NCBI RefSeq assembly: GCF_014805825.1
Contig: NZ_CP061941.1
Span: 4,030,001 to 4,094,000 of the forward strand
DNA length: 64,000 nucleotides
DNA from: Marinomonas algicola
Lineage (GTDB): Bacteria; Pseudomonadota; Gammaproteobacteria; Pseudomonadales; Marinomonadaceae
Reading direction: 5' to 3'
Shown here: in pieces, positions 63,067-64,000 of the stretch
How positions within the stretch are numbered: position 1 is the first letter of the stretch
How the letters are laid out: every line of letters begins with the position of its first letter
Position numbers and translations under genes: made by a program
The notes under the pieces: model-generated
Told to the model about the DNA's origin: nothing
Database searches by the model: none
The model's input: only the letters and a program-made list of their open reading frames with translations

Positions 63067-63243
63067 CTAACGACTATTGAACCTCCGCTGGGTATCTTGG
63101 TTGTTATCTCCCAGATACACTACCTTTGATTCACCACAAGATGGACATCGACACCCTGCTGGAACCGTGTCTGCTTTATAACTGGCTATGGTAGCCCGAC
63201 ATTCCAATGCAAATCTGCAATAAACATCCCATGGACGGCTCAT
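63067..63243 (-). pseudogene. Short zinc-ribbon-like ORF, probable gene remnant
   Basis: A 58-codon frame from ATG at 63243 to TAG at 63067, open for about 17 further codons upstream. It encodes MSRPWDVYCRFALECRATIA followed by a cysteine cluster CRCPSCGESKVVYLGD, reminiscent of a treble-clef or zinc-ribbon end of a larger protein. No good ribosome site. Likely a decayed C-terminal fragment of an accessory gene; could be a small real gene. Confidence 0.3.
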
Positions 63244-63310
63244 TAAATGACTCAGTGTGCCATCCCATGCTGTCTTTTCAATCGTTGATCATACGCTTGG
63301 CGTAATTCGC

Positions 63311-63359
63311 TTACCATCGTGCCTCAAAAACGGTTTATTGGCCTAAAGATCAACGTTTC
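63311..63359 (-). repeat. REP-like palindromic element, unit 1 (diverged)
   Basis: On the minus strand GTTGATCTTTAGGCCAATAA then ACCGTTTTTGAGGCACGATG, aligning with unit 2 (same spacing of hairpin and the GCGxTTTTxxGxCA tail) but with a damaged stem. Confidence 0.45.
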
Positions 63360-63370
63360 ATGCACCCAAG

Positions 63371-63418
63371 CGAGTTCGGATGACTAAAAGCGCTTTGTCG
63401 GCCTGAAGGCCGACCTAC
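63371..63418 (-). repeat. REP-like palindromic element, unit 2 (intact)
   Basis: On the minus strand GTAGGTCGGCCTTCAGGCCG continues into ACAAAGCGCTTTTAGTCATC. The core at 63397-63414 is a perfect 7-bp stem GTCGGCC / GGCCGAC with a four-base loop. GTAGGTCGG-type repeats of this form are widespread in gammaproteobacterial intergenic regions and are moved by RAYT transposases. Confidence 0.7.
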
Positions 63419-63534
63419 AAAAGATTCTCATTTTAGGTGTGATGTGATACTACATGAAAAGTCTGCGTTTTTTCTGCGCTGACGACGACAGTGACGCAAG
63501 CAGAAAAGACGAAGGCTTTTTGAGTTCATACATT

Positions 63535-63589
63535 CTAAGAGCATTTGGGTGACTCAAAAGCGATTTGGCGGAATAAATCCCAACCTACT
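63535..63589 (-). repeat. REP-like palindromic element, unit 3 (diverged)
   Basis: On the minus strand AGTAGGTTGGGATTTATTCC then GCCAAATCGCTTTTGAGTCA; the 3' tail (CGCTTTTGAGTCACCC) closely matches unit 2 (CGCTTTTAGTCATCCG), and both run on to a related ATGAA.C end. Confidence 0.5.
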
Positions 63590-63688
63590 AGAATTGCATA
63601 TTCCAACATTAGAGTGTTTTTCATCAAAATAACCTGATAAAAGGCACCAAGCTTCCGTTACTTTTACCTCGCTATTTTCACCATTTAC

Positions 63689-64000
63689 GCTTGTGAACTG
63701 TGCTTAAAATACAGTCTAAACTGCACATTCCATCCTTTAAATTCTTAATTAATCCCAATCATACACACATCAAGTAACAACCGCGGAAGCCAGGTCCAAA
63801 GGCTATTTTTATTACTTTCATTGCGTAATAATCACTCCATCGAAACGCAACAGCGTTTCACATTCATATCAAATTTGGAGATACATTATGAACACATTGA
63901 CTAAAGCAACATTGGCTCTTTTAACCTCTTCTGTTATCGCTACGTCCGCGTTTGCGGTAAACGGTTCTTCTGATGATTCCGCTTACGAAACGTACCGTAA
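63689..64000 (+). repeat. Direct repeat, copy 2 (cut by window end)
   Basis: Second copy of 60021-60332 at +3,668 bases, differing at two leader positions. It continues past the right edge, so the true repeat is at least 312 bases. Confidence 0.97.
63888..64000 (+). CDS. Small exported protein, duplicated copy 2 (partial, runs off the window)
   Basis: First 37 codons of a gene identical in DNA to the start of the 60220-60504 gene, including the whole signal peptide and the first mature residues (VNGSSDDSAYETYR). Same ribosome site. Whether the rest is intact cannot be seen. Confidence 0.85.
   Translation, partial: MNTLTKATLALLTSSVIATSAFAVNGSSDDSAYETYR

Noticed and set aside
63311..63589. 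Repeats considered as a CRISPR array
   Set aside because: Only three diverged units with irregular spacing, internal palindromes and no cas genes; REP-like elements explain them better.

Overview
The window looks like a chromosomal piece of a marine gammaproteobacterium of the Oceanospirillales, most like Marinomonas. This rests on gene order and protein style (ftsY-ftsE-ftsX-rpoH; metX-metW-DUF4426-rdgB-hemW; many ABC/TRAP importers and chemoreceptors; a BCCT transporter), not on a database search. Base composition is moderate to AT-rich. No rRNA, tRNA, complete insertion sequence, prophage or CRISPR array was seen.

Layout. 1-6152: housekeeping block, with rpoH (cut by the window edge), ftsX, ftsE and ftsY on the minus strand, divergent from a catalytically dead-looking M16 homologue and rsmD. 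6331-8214: a chemoreceptor. 8427-12415: metX-metW-DUF4426-rdgB-hemW, mostly overlapping. 12748-14337: BCCT transporter. 14440-15209: a yybP-ykoY-type (manganese) riboswitch and a GDT1/MneA-type exporter, then a cNMP/CBS/DUF294 protein and a DnaQ-like exonuclease. 17840-26889: alpha-glucoside/sucrose operon on the minus strand (fructokinase, binding protein, two permeases, ATPase, GH13 alpha-glucosidase, LacI regulator). 27037-31219: OmpR-type two-component system and a second chemoreceptor.

31531-40134: the most coherent catabolic island. A TRAP importer and winged-helix regulator lie upstream of a DUF1445 protein, 5-oxoprolinase PxpA-PxpB-PxpC, a DUF4392 protein and a D-amino-acid transaminase. 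DUF1445 and DUF4392 are the two halves of the mammalian D-glutamate cyclase, so the island reads as a route for D-amino acids via D-glutamate and 5-oxoproline to glutamate. 40604-46366: assorted regulators (AraC, WYL, LysR), a LysE exporter, Dabb, VOC, GST and HAD proteins. 46406-52213: an EamA exporter and a putative 2-aminoethylphosphonate ABC importer with its GntR/UTRA regulator. 52603-56957: a GtsABCD-like glucose/mannose ABC importer. 57205-59930: FMN reductase and several small unknown genes.

60000-64000 is accessory DNA. A 94-residue exported protein and its leader (312 bp) occur twice as direct repeats 3,668 bp apart with only two differences in the part visible. Between them lie a SEFIR-domain protein (a family that includes anti-phage NAD-depleting proteins), an unknown 183-residue protein with a TTG start, integron-attC-like junctions at the ends of both genes, a zinc-ribbon-like ORF remnant and three REP-like palindromic elements. 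This is the best candidate for a mobile or poorly described defence module.

All four substrate-binding-protein genes (three ABC, one TRAP) are followed directly by a strong stem-loop before the next gene, which fits differential expression of binding protein over membrane parts. Palindromes that could be operators sit at the promoters of the alpha-glucoside, phosphonate and TRAP units.
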